From: JAMQPK01 sp963782595
GTDB taxonomy: Bacteria; Acidobacteriota; Vicinamibacteria; Vicinamibacterales; JAMQPK01
DNA length: 64,000 nt
Direction: 5' to 3'
Assembly (NCBI GenBank): GCA_963782595.1
Contig: CAWAKJ010000005.1
Coordinates: 310,001 to 374,000, forward strand
Made by a program: the position numbers and the translations under genes. Position 1 is the first letter of the stretch; each line of letters starts with the position of its first letter. Of this stretch, positions 17,233-25,465 are shown one piece after another. The notes beneath the pieces were generated by a model. That model saw only the letters and a program-made list of their open reading frames with translations. It did not search any database and had not been told where the DNA came from.

Positions 17233-18383
17233 CAGAACCACCATCCCAGACCGACGTTGAACGAATTGGGTGCGACGATGACCGAGCTCCGGCTCCGGAT
17301 GATGGAATAGTCCACCTTGATGGCGATGTCCGGGTCGGGCCAGTACGTTGCACCGATCGTCAATGCGTTGCGGTTGAACTCGTTGAGAGGTTGGAAGCCT
17401 TCGGGCATGCGGTACTGTGTGTCGAATCGTTCGTAGCGGCCGAAGATGCCGACATCGCCGGCGCGGGTGCCGGAGATGATGCGATACCCCGCTTCGCCGT
17501 AGTAGCCGAGCAGCGCGCTGGCCACGTTGGGATTGACGCCGACTGCGCGGCCGAGGGCGTCGTTCAGCTCGGCGGCGTTCGAGATCGAGACGTACGCAAA
17601 AACGGCGCGCAACTCCAGACGATCGCGCCCGTAGCGGACATCGGTCTCGCCGATAGTGACCGGCACGTCGAATCGCGGACGGAATTCGAACCCAGAGCGT
17701 CCGGTCCAGAAGCTTGCGGCCGCGGTCAGGCCGGGCACGCCGACGTACTCGAGACGCCCGGTCAACGCCGGGCGCCCGATGTTCGTGTCCGAACCTTTCT
17801 GGCGTCCATCGCGAAGGCCGGCTTCCGCGCTGAAATTGCGCGCGTTCAGCGGTGACATGACGAAGGCGCGATAGCGCCAGCCGCGCCCGACTTCGCCGTG
17901 CACGCCGACGCCGGTTTCGAACCATGTCGTGGGGATGATGAAGGTATCGACGAATGGGCGCTCGACGCCGTAGAAGGTTGGCGGCTCGTGGCGCTCATTG
18001 ATGATGCCGATCGGGACCAGGATCATGCCCGCCCGCACGTTGAAGCGGCGCGACAGCAGAAAGTCGAGGTAGGCCTGTTCCAGCTCGAGCTCTCCGGCCT
18101 CCTCCAGGCCTTCGACCAAGGCGTGTTCGAGCTCCAGCTCGCTGACAAAACGGATGCGGTCGCTGAATTTGTGCGTGATGAGCAGCACGAACCTGTGGAA
18201 GTCGAGGCGACCGTCCTCGAACTCCAGCTTGTTGAAATGAAAGTCCATGTAGCCCGAGATGCTGGTCGGCCCCTCGGGTGGCGGCGTGGCGTCGGGAGCC
18301 TGGCCGCGTGCCGGAGCAGCCAAAAGCATCAACGCGCAGAACGCGGCATTTCTGACTGGAGCAGCGGCAATTTTGTGCAACAT
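17232..18383 (-). CDS. Outer-membrane porin (OprO/OprP-like beta-barrel)
   Basis: The product is 383 residues with a signal peptide (about 1-28). Alternating polar/hydrophobic strands and a C-terminal aromatic residue (GLGWWF) are typical of outer-membrane barrels. Family-like segments are GYMDFHFNKLEFEDGRLDFHRFVL, shortened here to its core FHRFVL, and the loop LEQAYLDFLLSRRFNVRAG. It is the first gene of the porin-cupredoxin-di-haem operon and has its own promoter with an overlapping palindrome at 18392-18432. The substrate is unknown; phosphate specificity should not be assumed. Confidence 0.78.
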   Translation of the reverse strand: MLHKIAAAPVRNAAFCALMLLAAPARGQAPDATPPPEGPTSISGYMDFHFNKLEFEDGRLDFHRFVLLITHKFSDRIRFVSELELEHALVEGLEEAGELELEQAYLDFLLSRRFNVRAGMILVPIGIINERHEPPTFYGVERPFVDTFIIPTTWFETGVGVHGEVGRGWRYRAFVMSPLNARNFSAEAGLRDGRQKGSDTNIGRPALTGRLEYVGVPGLTAAASFWTGRSGFEFRPRFDVPVTIGETDVRYGRDRLELRAVFAYVSISNAAELNDALGRAVGVNPNVASALLGYYGEAGYRIISGTRAGDVGIFGRYERFDTQYRMPEGFQPLNEFNRNALTIGATYWPDPDIAIKVDYSIIRSRSSVIVAPNSFNVGLGWWF

Positions 18384-18391
18384 TGACTTCA

Positions 18392-18432
18392 GAATGTAGC
18401 ATAGACTACATTCGTCGGCTCGGCCTTGTCAA
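18392..18432 (-). promoter_or_regulatory. Porin-operon promoter overlapped by an 8-6-8 palindrome
   Basis: On the minus strand, TTGACA (18427-18432) is followed after 18 bases by TAGTCT as a possible -10. The -10 lies inside a perfect inverted repeat, GAATGTAG-N6-CTACATTC (18392-18413). The repeat ends 9 bases before the porin ATG, so a bound repressor would block both promoter and start. The arms contain TGTA/TACA, the half-site letters used by the BlaI/MecI/CopY family, though in a different arrangement. No such regulator gene is in the window. Confidence 0.6.
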
Positions 18433-18443
18433 GCCGCGATGGA

Positions 18444-19064
18444 TCACAGGAGTCCGGCGACAAAGACGCCACAGCTCGCCACACCTGCTGCGAGCATCAC
18501 AAGTCCGAGCGTGTGCCTCTTCTTCAACCGCCACCACATGTAGTAGCTGCCGAGGACCATGACGACGAGGCCGGCCGCGAGTGCATCCATCGCCCATACC
18601 CACAGGCTCGTCACGATCCAGTCGCGCTGACTCGCCGGCTGATTGAATCGCGATCCGCTGAAGGTGTGAAAAATCTGAAAGGCGTGCAGACGTCCGTTCT
18701 CGAACTCTCGAACATAGGCCTGCCTGGCATTCAAGTCCACCCGTACCTGCGCCGAACCGTTCGGCCGGCTGACCGTGAAGTCGATGTGCCACACCGGCTG
18801 TGACGCGGGCCAGTCGATTTCACCTTTCAGATTGAGCTGGCCCATCAGCTCTCGCGTCTGTGCGAGCAGCGTGCCGCCCGTCGGCGTCGCGATGGGCAGC
18901 TGATACGAGCGCTGGGCGCGCTGATACAGGTCGGTGAACCACTGCTGGTGGTTCAGCATCAGTCCTGTGAGGGCAAACAGCCAGAGAAAGAAGAGGAAGT
19001 AGAGGCCGAGATAGTAGTGGAGCCGGCGGTTCCACGCCTCGAAGGTCCTACCGAACGATGACAT
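18444..19064 (-). CDS. PepSY-domain membrane protein (second of pair)
   Basis: The product is 206 residues: an N-terminal helix with conserved HYYLGLY and FFLWLFALTGLMLNH, a periplasmic PepSY-like domain (about 75-130, RVDLNARQAYVREFENG), then HAFQIFHTFSG and two C-terminal helices ending in a WWRLKKRH cap. PepSY_TM proteins occur with iron and copper uptake genes and may carry haem or ferric-reductase activity. The paired histidines facing the membrane fit haem ligation but are not proof. It overlaps the preceding PepSY gene by 17 bases. Confidence 0.82.
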   Translation of the reverse strand: MSSFGRTFEAWNRRLHYYLGLYFLFFLWLFALTGLMLNHQQWFTDLYQRAQRSYQLPIATPTGGTLLAQTRELMGQLNLKGEIDWPASQPVWHIDFTVSRPNGSAQVRVDLNARQAYVREFENGRLHAFQIFHTFSGSRFNQPASQRDWIVTSLWVWAMDALAAGLVVMVLGSYYMWWRLKKRHTLGLVMLAAGVASCGVFVAGLL

Positions 19065-19662
19065 AGGCGAGGCCCAGGAACGTCGCGGCGCCGGCAGTCA
19101 GCAGCAGAAGGCCGGTGCTGCGCTCCGCCTTGATCGCCCACCACAGATAGATACCGCTGATGGAAATGAAGAGGAGCAGATAGATGGTGGTGTCGGCAAA
19201 CCAGCGCCACACCTGGATGCCTATCCAGTTGCCGCGGATGGCGACATTGTGCGGTCCCGGCATCTTGTGCAGATGCGAGAGCGACTCCCACAGATCCATG
19301 CGGCGCCGGGTCACCGTGGCGGAGCGCGCATCGAGATCGACGTCGATCGTCGATTCCATCCCGGCTTTCGAGACGGGAAATATCAAATGACGGTTACTGG
19401 CGACGTAACGGAGAAAACCGATCTCCCCCGAGGTGCGCACCTGCGGCAGGATGGGCTTCGCGCGCTCGACCGCCTCGCGTCCTTTGACGCGGTCGAATCC
19501 GTCGGGAAGCTGCAGGTTCCGATAAGTTTCAACCGCCGGCGGCGTGCTTGATCTCAGCTTTCCGTGGTTGAGGTAGAACACGCTCGCCGCGAACAGCAAC
19601 ACGAACGGACTGATGGCCAGACCGAAGTACAGATGGAGATCGCGCAGCCATCGGTAGACCAA
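19048..19662 (-). CDS. PepSY-domain membrane protein (first of pair)
   Basis: The product is 204 residues starting at TTG 19662, with GGAG 7 bases upstream and an in-frame TGA just before, so no longer start exists. Topology mirrors its neighbour: helix with DLHLYFGLAISPF, periplasmic domain ending in STIDVDLDARSATV, SHLHKMPG and a C-terminal pair of helices with YLWWAIKAERS. The two genes together rebuild a four-helix PepSY_TM protein, usually one polypeptide of about 400 residues, so this looks like a split or duplicated version. It lies 23 bases after the DUF1775 gene. Confidence 0.82.
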   Translation of the reverse strand: MVYRWLRDLHLYFGLAISPFVLLFAASVFYLNHGKLRSSTPPAVETYRNLQLPDGFDRVKGREAVERAKPILPQVRTSGEIGFLRYVASNRHLIFPVSKAGMESTIDVDLDARSATVTRRRMDLWESLSHLHKMPGPHNVAIRGNWIGIQVWRWFADTTIYLLLFISISGIYLWWAIKAERSTGLLLLTAGAATFLGLAYVIVR

Positions 19663-19685
19663 TCACCGACTCCCGATGATCTTAA

Positions 19686-20198
19686 CTACTTGTGATCCTG
19701 ATGACCCTGGTCCGCCGGAGCCGCAGGCTTGCTGCCCTTTGGCGTGATGGTCGTCACCGACGCCGGGTCCGCCGGCTTTCCGTCAGCGGTTTTTGCCCCG
19801 CGCTCGGCAACCCAGTGCCTGACCGAGCCGTCCGCGAACGTTTGATGCGCCTTCCACTGGAGCGTCCCCGACTGTGGGTTGTGGGCGGTAAAGGTGAACT
19901 TTGCGGCTGGCTCCTTCGGCTTGATCTCTTTCTTCCAGGTAATCGTGACGATGCGGTCATTCTCTTTCTTGACGTCGGACGTGAAGCCCTCGCCAGAGGC
20001 GACCTGCATCACGTGTAAGCCCGCTGGAATCTCGAGCTCGACCGACATCGACGCAACCGTTCCCTCGACTGGTACGCTAATCGTGTAAACCTGCTCAGCG
20101 CCAGGTGCCGACTCGCGTGGCGTCACGATGACATGGGCTTCGACGACTGCAAGAGACAGCGCGAGGCAGAAGAGGCCGGTTGAAATGCGTCTGGTCAT
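19686..20198 (-). CDS. DUF1775 (YcnI-like) periplasmic copper-binding protein
   Basis: The product is 170 residues with GGGGTGAT just upstream of the ATG. The signal peptide ends at AHVIVTPRESAPG, placing a histidine at the mature N-terminus; in YcnI this residue is a copper ligand (histidine brace type). The body is an immunoglobulin-like fold (SVELEIPAGL, VTITWKKEI, FTAHNPQ). The C-terminus is Pro/His-rich (GHQDHK) instead of the membrane helix found in YcnI, so it is probably soluble. It starts the run leading to the PepSY pair and supports copper as the metal. Confidence 0.87.
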   Translation of the reverse strand: MTRRISTGLFCLALSLAVVEAHVIVTPRESAPGAEQVYTISVPVEGTVASMSVELEIPAGLHVMQVASGEGFTSDVKKENDRIVTITWKKEIKPKEPAAKFTFTAHNPQSGTLQWKAHQTFADGSVRHWVAERGAKTADGKPADPASVTTITPKGSKPAAPADQGHQDHK

Positions 20199-20220
20199 AT
20201 ATCACCCCTTTCCCACCTTA

Positions 20221-21447
20221 TCACTGGGGCCTGGCAAAATCGACCTCGAGCCTCACGGGCTTCGTGGTGGCGTCGATAGTGAACTGGCGCTCGCCGCCGG
20301 CGCTTCTGACCGTAATGGTGCGAGAGCCGAGCAGTATTCGGCCCTCGAACGGCGTTGAGCCGGCGGGTCTGCCATCGATTGACACTTCAGCCGGTTCATT
20401 CGCCGTCACGCCGATGTTGGTCTCCGGAAGCAGAGTGACGGCTGTCGTGGCTTTCAGCTTTACTTCCACCGTACGGGTTTCGTCGTAGCCGAGCTCCCGG
20501 TTCTGGAAGCGCAGGCGATAAATACCTGGAGCGAGCACCACGCGACCCATCTGGTCGACCGAGGCGACGACGTTGTCGCTGGTGATGACGAGCTCGAAAG
20601 GCGCCGACACCGCGACCCACCCGACTACCGCCGCGGCAGGTACGGGCGTCGTGGCCGCTGCCGGATCTGGCAACGCCGGCACGGGTCGCGCGGCAGCAGG
20701 CGCCGGATTCGGCGGCGACTGATCCGGCGGCACACTCGCGCTCGGTTCAGCAGGTGGTGCCGTGGTCTCGGGCGGTGTGGTGACTGTCGCAGCCGGCGGC
20801 GGTGCGGCTTCACGACTCGGCGGCCAGAATGAAATGCCCACAGCCGCCGCCGCTCCAATCACTCCTGCCGCAATGGCCACGCGAGGCAGCCAGCGGACCG
20901 TGGGCTCGGCAGGCTCGGCGAGTGCGTCCGGTTCGGCGGGTTCGTAGGGTTCGTAGGGTTCGTGAGGTTCGTGAGGTTCGTTGGGTTCGCGAGGTTCGTT
21001 GGGTTCGGCGTACGACACGCTGCCGGCGGCTTCAGCCGCCCATTGAGCGCGGCGCGCGTGAATCCAGGCGATCGCGGCTTTCGCGGCGGCTGTGACGTGC
21101 GGCGACGGCACGGCCGGTGCCACAGGCACTGGCGCGGCCTTCGGCTCCCGTGTCAGAACCGCGCGGATTTCCTTCGCGAGCGCCACGGGATCGGCGGACG
21201 AGACAGGAGGAAGCTTTCGCGTCGGGATGCCACCACGAACCGTTCTGAGTTGCGCCAGAAGCTCGGTTTCGCCGCGTGGCGATTTGTCGGGCAGAAGCAC
21301 GAGATCTGGAATCCGATTTCTGATGGCGGTGATGGCGACCGCGCAGGAATCGGCGCCGATCAGTTCGTGCCCGTGCAGCTCGCGCGCGAGACGGGCCAGC
21401 GTCGGGCTGTGACTGTTTCCAGGGTTAATCGCAAGTATCAGCGCCAC
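20221..21447 (-). CDS. Degenerate receiver-like protein with PEGA domains and EPx repeats
   Basis: The product is 408 residues from a GTG. Residues 1-105 resemble a response-regulator receiver, but the expected phospho-aspartate strand reads PDLVLLPDKSP, with Asp displaced, so phosphorylation is doubtful. Residues about 145-175 are an EPx triplet repeat (EPNEPREPNEPHEP and more) encoded by nine 9-base units. A single membrane helix follows (VAIAAGVIGAAAAVGISFW), then a Pro/Ala-rich linker and two PEGA-type beta domains (about 280-408, ending SIDGRPAGSTPFEGRILLG). PEGA domains are surface-layer-like. It may be a membrane-bound signalling or envelope protein; function unknown. It is divergent from the PilZ gene. 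Confidence 0.7.
   Translation of the reverse strand: MALILAINPGNSHSPTLARLARELHGHELIGADSCAVAITAIRNRIPDLVLLPDKSPRGETELLAQLRTVRGGIPTRKLPPVSSADPVALAKEIRAVLTREPKAAPVPVAPAVPSPHVTAAAKAAIAWIHARRAQWAAEAAGSVSYAEPNEPREPNEPHEPHEPYEPYEPAEPDALAEPAEPTVRWLPRVAIAAGVIGAAAAVGISFWPPSREAAPPPAATVTTPPETTAPPAEPSASVPPDQSPPNPAPAAARPVPALPDPAAATTPVPAAAVVGWVAVSAPFELVITSDNVVASVDQMGRVVLAPGIYRLRFQNRELGYDETRTVEVKLKATTAVTLLPETNIGVTANEPAEVSIDGRPAGSTPFEGRILLGSRTITVRSAGGERQFTIDATTKPVRLEVDFARPQ
20930..21010. repeat. Nine 9-base GGTTCG units inside a coding sequence
   Basis: GGTTCG recurs every 9 bases at 20930, 20939, 20948, 20957, 20966, 20975, 20984, 20993 and 21002. On the minus strand the units encode the E-P-x triplets. The word resembles the intergenic GGTTC/GGTTCG repeat at 45826-45920. 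Confidence 0.9.
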
Positions 21448-21598
21448 GAATGTGGAAAACTTATCTCATACTTTCCGAAGCAAACATAGGTTGGTCTCGT
21501 TACGTAAGGACTGGTGCGGGCTCGGATGCGAAAATTTGTGCAGCTCGAGCGGGCCGGTGCGCGGCCTGATCGAGCGTAGTCGGAATAGACGTGAGAAG

Positions 21599-23245
21599 AT
21601 GACGCCGGTGAAGAGGAACTCCAAACAGGCCCCGCCGCACGATGTGCAGACGCTCCGCGCTTCCCTGGACTCGCGGCTGGCCGCTCTCGAGGATGCACTG
21701 GGTAACCCCGCCAAGCATGCGTCGCTCGAATCGCTCATTCTCGACCTTGCGCGCGCCGCGACCGAAGAGGCCGACGCCAGCGTCCGCCAGGCCGTGGTGA
21801 ATGCGCACCGCGACGGGCAAAGCGCCGCCGGAGAAGCGGCATCGGCGTTGGAGGCCGAGGTCGCCGGAGTTCGCCTCGAGCTGGAAGACGCGTTGGCGTC
21901 CGCCGAAGCCGAGCGCCGCCGGGCGGCTAACCTGGAAAAGGCCGTCGAAGAGGTCCGAGGAGAGCTGCAGGCCGGGCGAACGGCCATCGAGACCCAGCAG
22001 CGCGAAATCGCCACGCGGTTGCAGGAGTTCGCCTCGCGGCATCAGTCGCTCGAGGAGAAGTTCAGAGACGAACAGGCGGCGCATGCCTCAGCGCGGACCA
22101 CTGCGGAGCACGCGCGTGCCGAAGCCGAGGCCGAGCGTAAGTCGGCCGACCGCCTGCTCGAGACAACCATCCAACTCGAGCGAGATCTGGAAGCAGCCCG
22201 CAGCGAATCGACCGACCTCCGGCGCCAGCTCGACGAGGTGCGCCACGATGTCGATGCGCGTGCCGGGGAGCATGCGTCGGCCGACCGGCTGCTCGAGGCA
22301 AACGCCCAGCTCGAGCGAGAACTGGAAGCAGCCCGACGCGCGCTCGAAGACGACCGTCGCGAGCTCGACGGCGTGCGTCGCGAGCTCGACCATGTGCGTC
22401 GCGAGCTCGACGCTCGCGCAGAGACGCTGTCGCAATCGCACACGGAGCACGACGTGGCATTGAAGGCGGCGCACGATTCCGCACATGCGGCTGAAGCGCT
22501 CATCGACGAAGTGCTTCGCGAGCGGGACGGCTTAAGGAGCGAGCGCGACGCGCTGAGGAACGAGTTGGCCTTGGCTCAGGAGGAGATTCGGGAGCGGGAG
22601 GCACTGAGGAGAGAGCTCGAGATCGCGCACGAAGAGCGCGATGCCGCGAGGGTCATGGAGGCGGCGTCTCCGCTGTCAGCCAGCCTCGAACCCGGAGAAC
22701 ATGAAGAGACCATCGTCGATCTGACGACGGAAACGATAGACGAAAACATGCAGCGTGCCGTGATGCGGATCCGCGGTCTCGAGGTTGCGTTGAGAGATGC
22801 AGAAACCCGTGCCGAGTCTGCCGAGCTCGAATTGGAGCTGCAGCGGCAGACCGCGGGTTCACCATCGGACCGTCCCGCGGTCGAAACACCCGCGGAACCG
22901 TCTTCACCGGAGCCGGGGAAAGAGTTTCGCGGCCCTGCGCGCGGGGCCAAGCGCGTCGTCATGACGACCGACTTGGACATTCAGATTGATGCGGCGCCGG
23001 GCAAACTTATCGACCTTTCGATTTCCGGGGCGCAGGTGCTGACGTCGTTCTCGATGAAGCCGAACAGGCTCGTGAAAGTGACGCTGCCGATGGGCGACAG
23101 CCTGATCGCGTGCAAAGCGAAAGTCGCGTGGTCGCGCCTCGAGCCCAAAGCCGGTCAGCTTCTGTACCGGGCGGGTGTGGCGTTCATGAGCGCCGATCCG
23201 ATCGCGCTCGAAGCGTTTCTCAGTGGCCACAAGAAAGACGTATGA
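21599..23245 (+). CDS. Long coiled-coil protein with C-terminal PilZ domain
   Basis: The product is 548 residues from the ATG at 21599; an in-frame start at 21452 would add 49 basic residues that look non-coding. Residues about 15-430 are predicted coiled coil, rich in Glu, Arg, Ala and Leu, with a 45-residue internal duplication (ADRLLE...LERDLEAAR) and three VRRELD heptad copies. The last 100 residues are a PilZ-like domain (KRVVMTTDLDIQIDA, LIDLSISGAQVLT, RAGVAFM). The canonical RxxxR/DxSxxG pair is only partly kept (DLSISGAQ present), so cyclic di-GMP binding is uncertain. It overlaps the next gene by 4 bases (ATGA). Confidence 0.78.
   Translation: MTPVKRNSKQAPPHDVQTLRASLDSRLAALEDALGNPAKHASLESLILDLARAATEEADASVRQAVVNAHRDGQSAAGEAASALEAEVAGVRLELEDALASAEAERRRAANLEKAVEEVRGELQAGRTAIETQQREIATRLQEFASRHQSLEEKFRDEQAAHASARTTAEHARAEAEAERKSADRLLETTIQLERDLEAARSESTDLRRQLDEVRHDVDARAGEHASADRLLEANAQLERELEAARRALEDDRRELDGVRRELDHVRRELDARAETLSQSHTEHDVALKAAHDSAHAAEALIDEVLRERDGLRSERDALRNELALAQEEIREREALRRELEIAHEERDAARVMEAASPLSASLEPGEHEETIVDLTTETIDENMQRAVMRIRGLEVALRDAETRAESAELELELQRQTAGSPSDRPAVETPAEPSSPEPGKEFRGPARGAKRVVMTTDLDIQIDAAPGKLIDLSISGAQVLTSFSMKPNRLVKVTLPMGDSLIACKAKVAWSRLEPKAGQLLYRAGVAFMSADPIALEAFLSGHKKDV
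22141..22335 (+). repeat. Internal 60-base direct duplication in coiled-coil gene
   Basis: Bases 22141-22200 recur at 22276-22335 with a 135-base (45-codon) offset and most positions identical. This shows recent lengthening of the coiled coil by whole heptads. Confidence 0.8.
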
Positions 23246-24528
23246 CGATTCGGCGAATTCTGACTGCTGCAGCATTCGGCGCGAGCGTGATTTCGGCTTT
23301 CGTCGCCGGCGGTCACTCGGCCGCAGCCGTTCAAAACATCCGGCAGACGACGCTGGGAGTCCCGGGCGCCAGCAATGCCGCGCCGTCTCTTGCGGTGCTC
23401 GACCGCACGGTGGTTGCGGTCTGGCCCGCGGCGCTCGAGGGCGGGAGCGTCAACGTGTATGCGGCGACCAGCACCGACGGCGGCGCCACATTTTCTGGGC
23501 CGCGGCGCGTGAACGACCTGGAAGGCGATGCGAGCGTCAACAGCGAACAGCCCCCGCGCGCGGTGATCTCCGGGTCCGCCGGCGCGCGCACGATCACCGT
23601 CATGTGGTCGAAGAGAAATGAAGGGCCCGCGCGAACGCGACGCGACGTGGTGCGAGTCGCACGCTCGAACGACGGCGGCCGCACGTTCTCTTCCGCGCGC
23701 GACATTCACGAAGCCGCGTTGAGCGGCGCTCGCGGCTGGGAGTCGTTGGCCACAGGACGAGCGGGCGGGGTCCACGCCGTGTGGCTCGATGGCCGGGATG
23801 CCGAACGGAAGATGGCCGAGGCGACCACACATTCCGGGGCGGCGCACAAGGGTCAGCCGCCGCAGGATGTGTACCACGGTATCCTCACGCCGGACGGCCG
23901 CCGTGTTGAAACGGTCATCGCGACCGGCGTCTGCTTCTGCTGCAAGACCGCCGTGGCTGTTGACGCGCGCGGCGGCGTCTACGCGGCGTGGCGGCACATC
24001 TTTCCGGGCAGCATGCGGGACATTGCCTTTGCCAAGTCCGCCGACGGCGGCCGCCACTTCGATCCGCTCGTCAGAGTCAGCGAAGACAACTGGGAACTGA
24101 ATGGTTGTCCCGAAGACGGCCCGACGATCGCGGTCGACCGGACTGGAACCATTCATATCGCATGGGCAACGCTCATCGACGAAGGAGAACCTCAGAAAGC
24201 TGTTTTCTACGCAACCTCGCGCGACGGCAAAGCATTCTCGCCGCGGGCTCGCGTGCCAACCGCCGGCATCACGCCCGGGCATCCGCAGTTGACTCTGACA
24301 TCAGACGGAGGAGCTGCCATAGTCTGGGATGAAACCGTGGGCGGACTTCGGCGCGTGTCGTTGAGCCGCGTTTCGCCTGACCGCACGATTGGACCGGCGC
24401 AGGTATTGAGCGGCCGCGAGTCGGTGTCGCACCCGGTCATCGTCCGATCGGGCGCGGATCTCGTCGTCGCGTGGGCAAGCCGGGACGAGCCCGTCATTCG
24501 ACTGCAGCGCCTGACCGTCTCGCGTTGA
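23242..24528 (+). CDS. Secreted sialidase-fold (BNR-repeat) protein with CFCC motif
   Basis: The product is 428 residues. The ATG at 23242 overlaps the PilZ stop by 4 bases, and an N-terminal signal peptide (about 1-29) follows. BNR/Asp-box-type motifs recur (STDGGATFSGP, SNDGGRTFSSA, SADGGRHFDP, SRDGKAFSP), indicating a six-bladed sialidase-like propeller. Near residue 230 is TGVCFCCKTAVAVD, three cysteines unusual for sialidases and perhaps a metal or disulfide site. True sialidase catalytic Arg/Tyr/Glu residues cannot be placed with confidence. It heads the operon leading to Lgt paralogue, YHS, CopA, YtkA-like and cupredoxin genes, so a copper-related role is more likely than glycan hydrolysis. 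Confidence 0.72.
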   Translation: MTIRRILTAAAFGASVISAFVAGGHSAAAVQNIRQTTLGVPGASNAAPSLAVLDRTVVAVWPAALEGGSVNVYAATSTDGGATFSGPRRVNDLEGDASVNSEQPPRAVISGSAGARTITVMWSKRNEGPARTRRDVVRVARSNDGGRTFSSARDIHEAALSGARGWESLATGRAGGVHAVWLDGRDAERKMAEATTHSGAAHKGQPPQDVYHGILTPDGRRVETVIATGVCFCCKTAVAVDARGGVYAAWRHIFPGSMRDIAFAKSADGGRHFDPLVRVSEDNWELNGCPEDGPTIAVDRTGTIHIAWATLIDEGEPQKAVFYATSRDGKAFSPRARVPTAGITPGHPQLTLTSDGGAAIVWDETVGGLRRVSLSRVSPDRTIGPAQVLSGRESVSHPVIVRSGADLVVAWASRDEPVIRLQRLTVSR

Positions 24529-24538
24529 GCCAGCCGCG

Positions 24539-25297
24539 ATGTATCCCACACTGCTGCGCGTCGGGAATTTCGAGATCACCACCTTTGGCGCGCTCGTCGC
24601 GTTCGGCGCCCTGATTGGACTCTGGGTGTTCGCAAGGGAGCTCGAGCGCAGCGGGCTTCCTTCCAGTGGCGTCGATGCCGCACTGGCCGGCGTCGTGGGC
24701 GGCCTGGTCGGTGCGAAGCTCTTTTGGGCGATCGAGTTCCGCAACGACGGACCATTCTTCTCTCTCTTTTTCAGCCGCGGGGGTCTCAGCTGGTTCGGCG
24801 GATTTCTCGGCGGTGTCGGTACCGGTGTCTGGATGCTCCGGCGCCAGCACATCCCGCTGATGCCGGCACTCTCGGCGGCCGCGCCAGCGCTGGCGATCGG
24901 CCATGCCATCGGACGTGTCGGGTGTTTTCTGGTCGGCGACGATTATGGAAGACCGACCGATCTGCCTTGGGGCGTGGCATTTCCCAGAGGGCTGCCTCCC
25001 ATCGACATTCCTGTTCACCCGACTCAGTTGTACGAGTCAGCCGGATTGGCCGTGATTGCCTGGGCGGTGATTCGATGGAGGCGTCGTGACGTTGCCGATG
25101 CGGCGGTCTTCGGCAGATATCTCGTCCTTGCCGGCTTGCTGCGGTTTTTCATCGAATTCGTACGCATCAACAAGCGAATCGCCGGCCCCCTTACGCTCGC
25201 CCAACTGATTGCGCTCGGTGTAACAGGCATTGGCGTTGCAATAATTGTGATGGCCTCGCGGCATCCGGCTTTACGGCGTAGTCGCCGGCACCGCTAG
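24539..25297 (+). CDS. Lgt-like (prolipoprotein diacylglyceryl transferase) paralogue
   Basis: The product is 252 residues with seven membrane helices. The Lgt signature region reads GRVGCFLVGDDYGRPTDLPW, then HPTQLYES, and a final RFFIEFVRINKR helix. Lgt attaches diacylglycerol to the lipobox cysteine. By alignment by eye, the Arg of GRxGNF (Arg143 in E. coli) is kept, but the following essential Asn146 is Cys, and the HGG of the periplasmic loop (His103) is FGG (LSWFGGFLG). It may therefore be a divergent specialist rather than the housekeeping enzyme. It is embedded in a copper operon that also encodes a lipoprotein cupredoxin, a natural candidate substrate. Confidence 0.82.
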   Translation: MYPTLLRVGNFEITTFGALVAFGALIGLWVFARELERSGLPSSGVDAALAGVVGGLVGAKLFWAIEFRNDGPFFSLFFSRGGLSWFGGFLGGVGTGVWMLRRQHIPLMPALSAAAPALAIGHAIGRVGCFLVGDDYGRPTDLPWGVAFPRGLPPIDIPVHPTQLYESAGLAVIAWAVIRWRRRDVADAAVFGRYLVLAGLLRFFIEFVRINKRIAGPLTLAQLIALGVTGIGVAIIVMASRHPALRRSRRHR

Positions 25298-25321
25298 GCG
25301 TCCCTTCTCGAGGAGGATGTT

Positions 25322-25465
25322 ATGGAACGCGATGTCATATGTGGAATGCAGGTCGATCCTGCAAAAGCCGCCGGCAAGAGCGAGTACAACGGGAAGACGT
25401 ACTATTTTTGCTCGATGGCGTGCAAGGTGAAGTTCGACGCTGATCCGGCCAAATACGCCAAGTAA
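25322..25465 (+). CDS. YHS-domain small metal-binding protein
   Basis: A 47-residue protein with a strong GAGGAGG ribosome site 6-8 bases before the ATG. The sequence is a single YHS domain: DVICGMQVDPA, then a YYFCSMACKVKF cysteine pair, ending at DPAKYAK. YHS domains bind copper or other soft metals and are also fused to copper ATPases. The following ATPase begins with its own YHS domain, so the free protein may be a cytoplasmic metal carrier or relic of the fusion. A GGTTCCGGGATCC hairpin starts at its stop codon. Confidence 0.88.
   Translation: MERDVICGMQVDPAKAAGKSEYNGKTYYFCSMACKVKFDADPAKYAK

Noticed and set aside
16858..17925. Long reading of the cupredoxin frame (355 residues)
   Set aside because: The first 230 residues are antisense-frame noise over the porin gene; the real start is the ATG at 17232 joined to the porin stop.
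20930..21010. Regularly spaced repeat as CRISPR
   Set aside because: The unit is 9 bases without spacers and lies inside a coding sequence.
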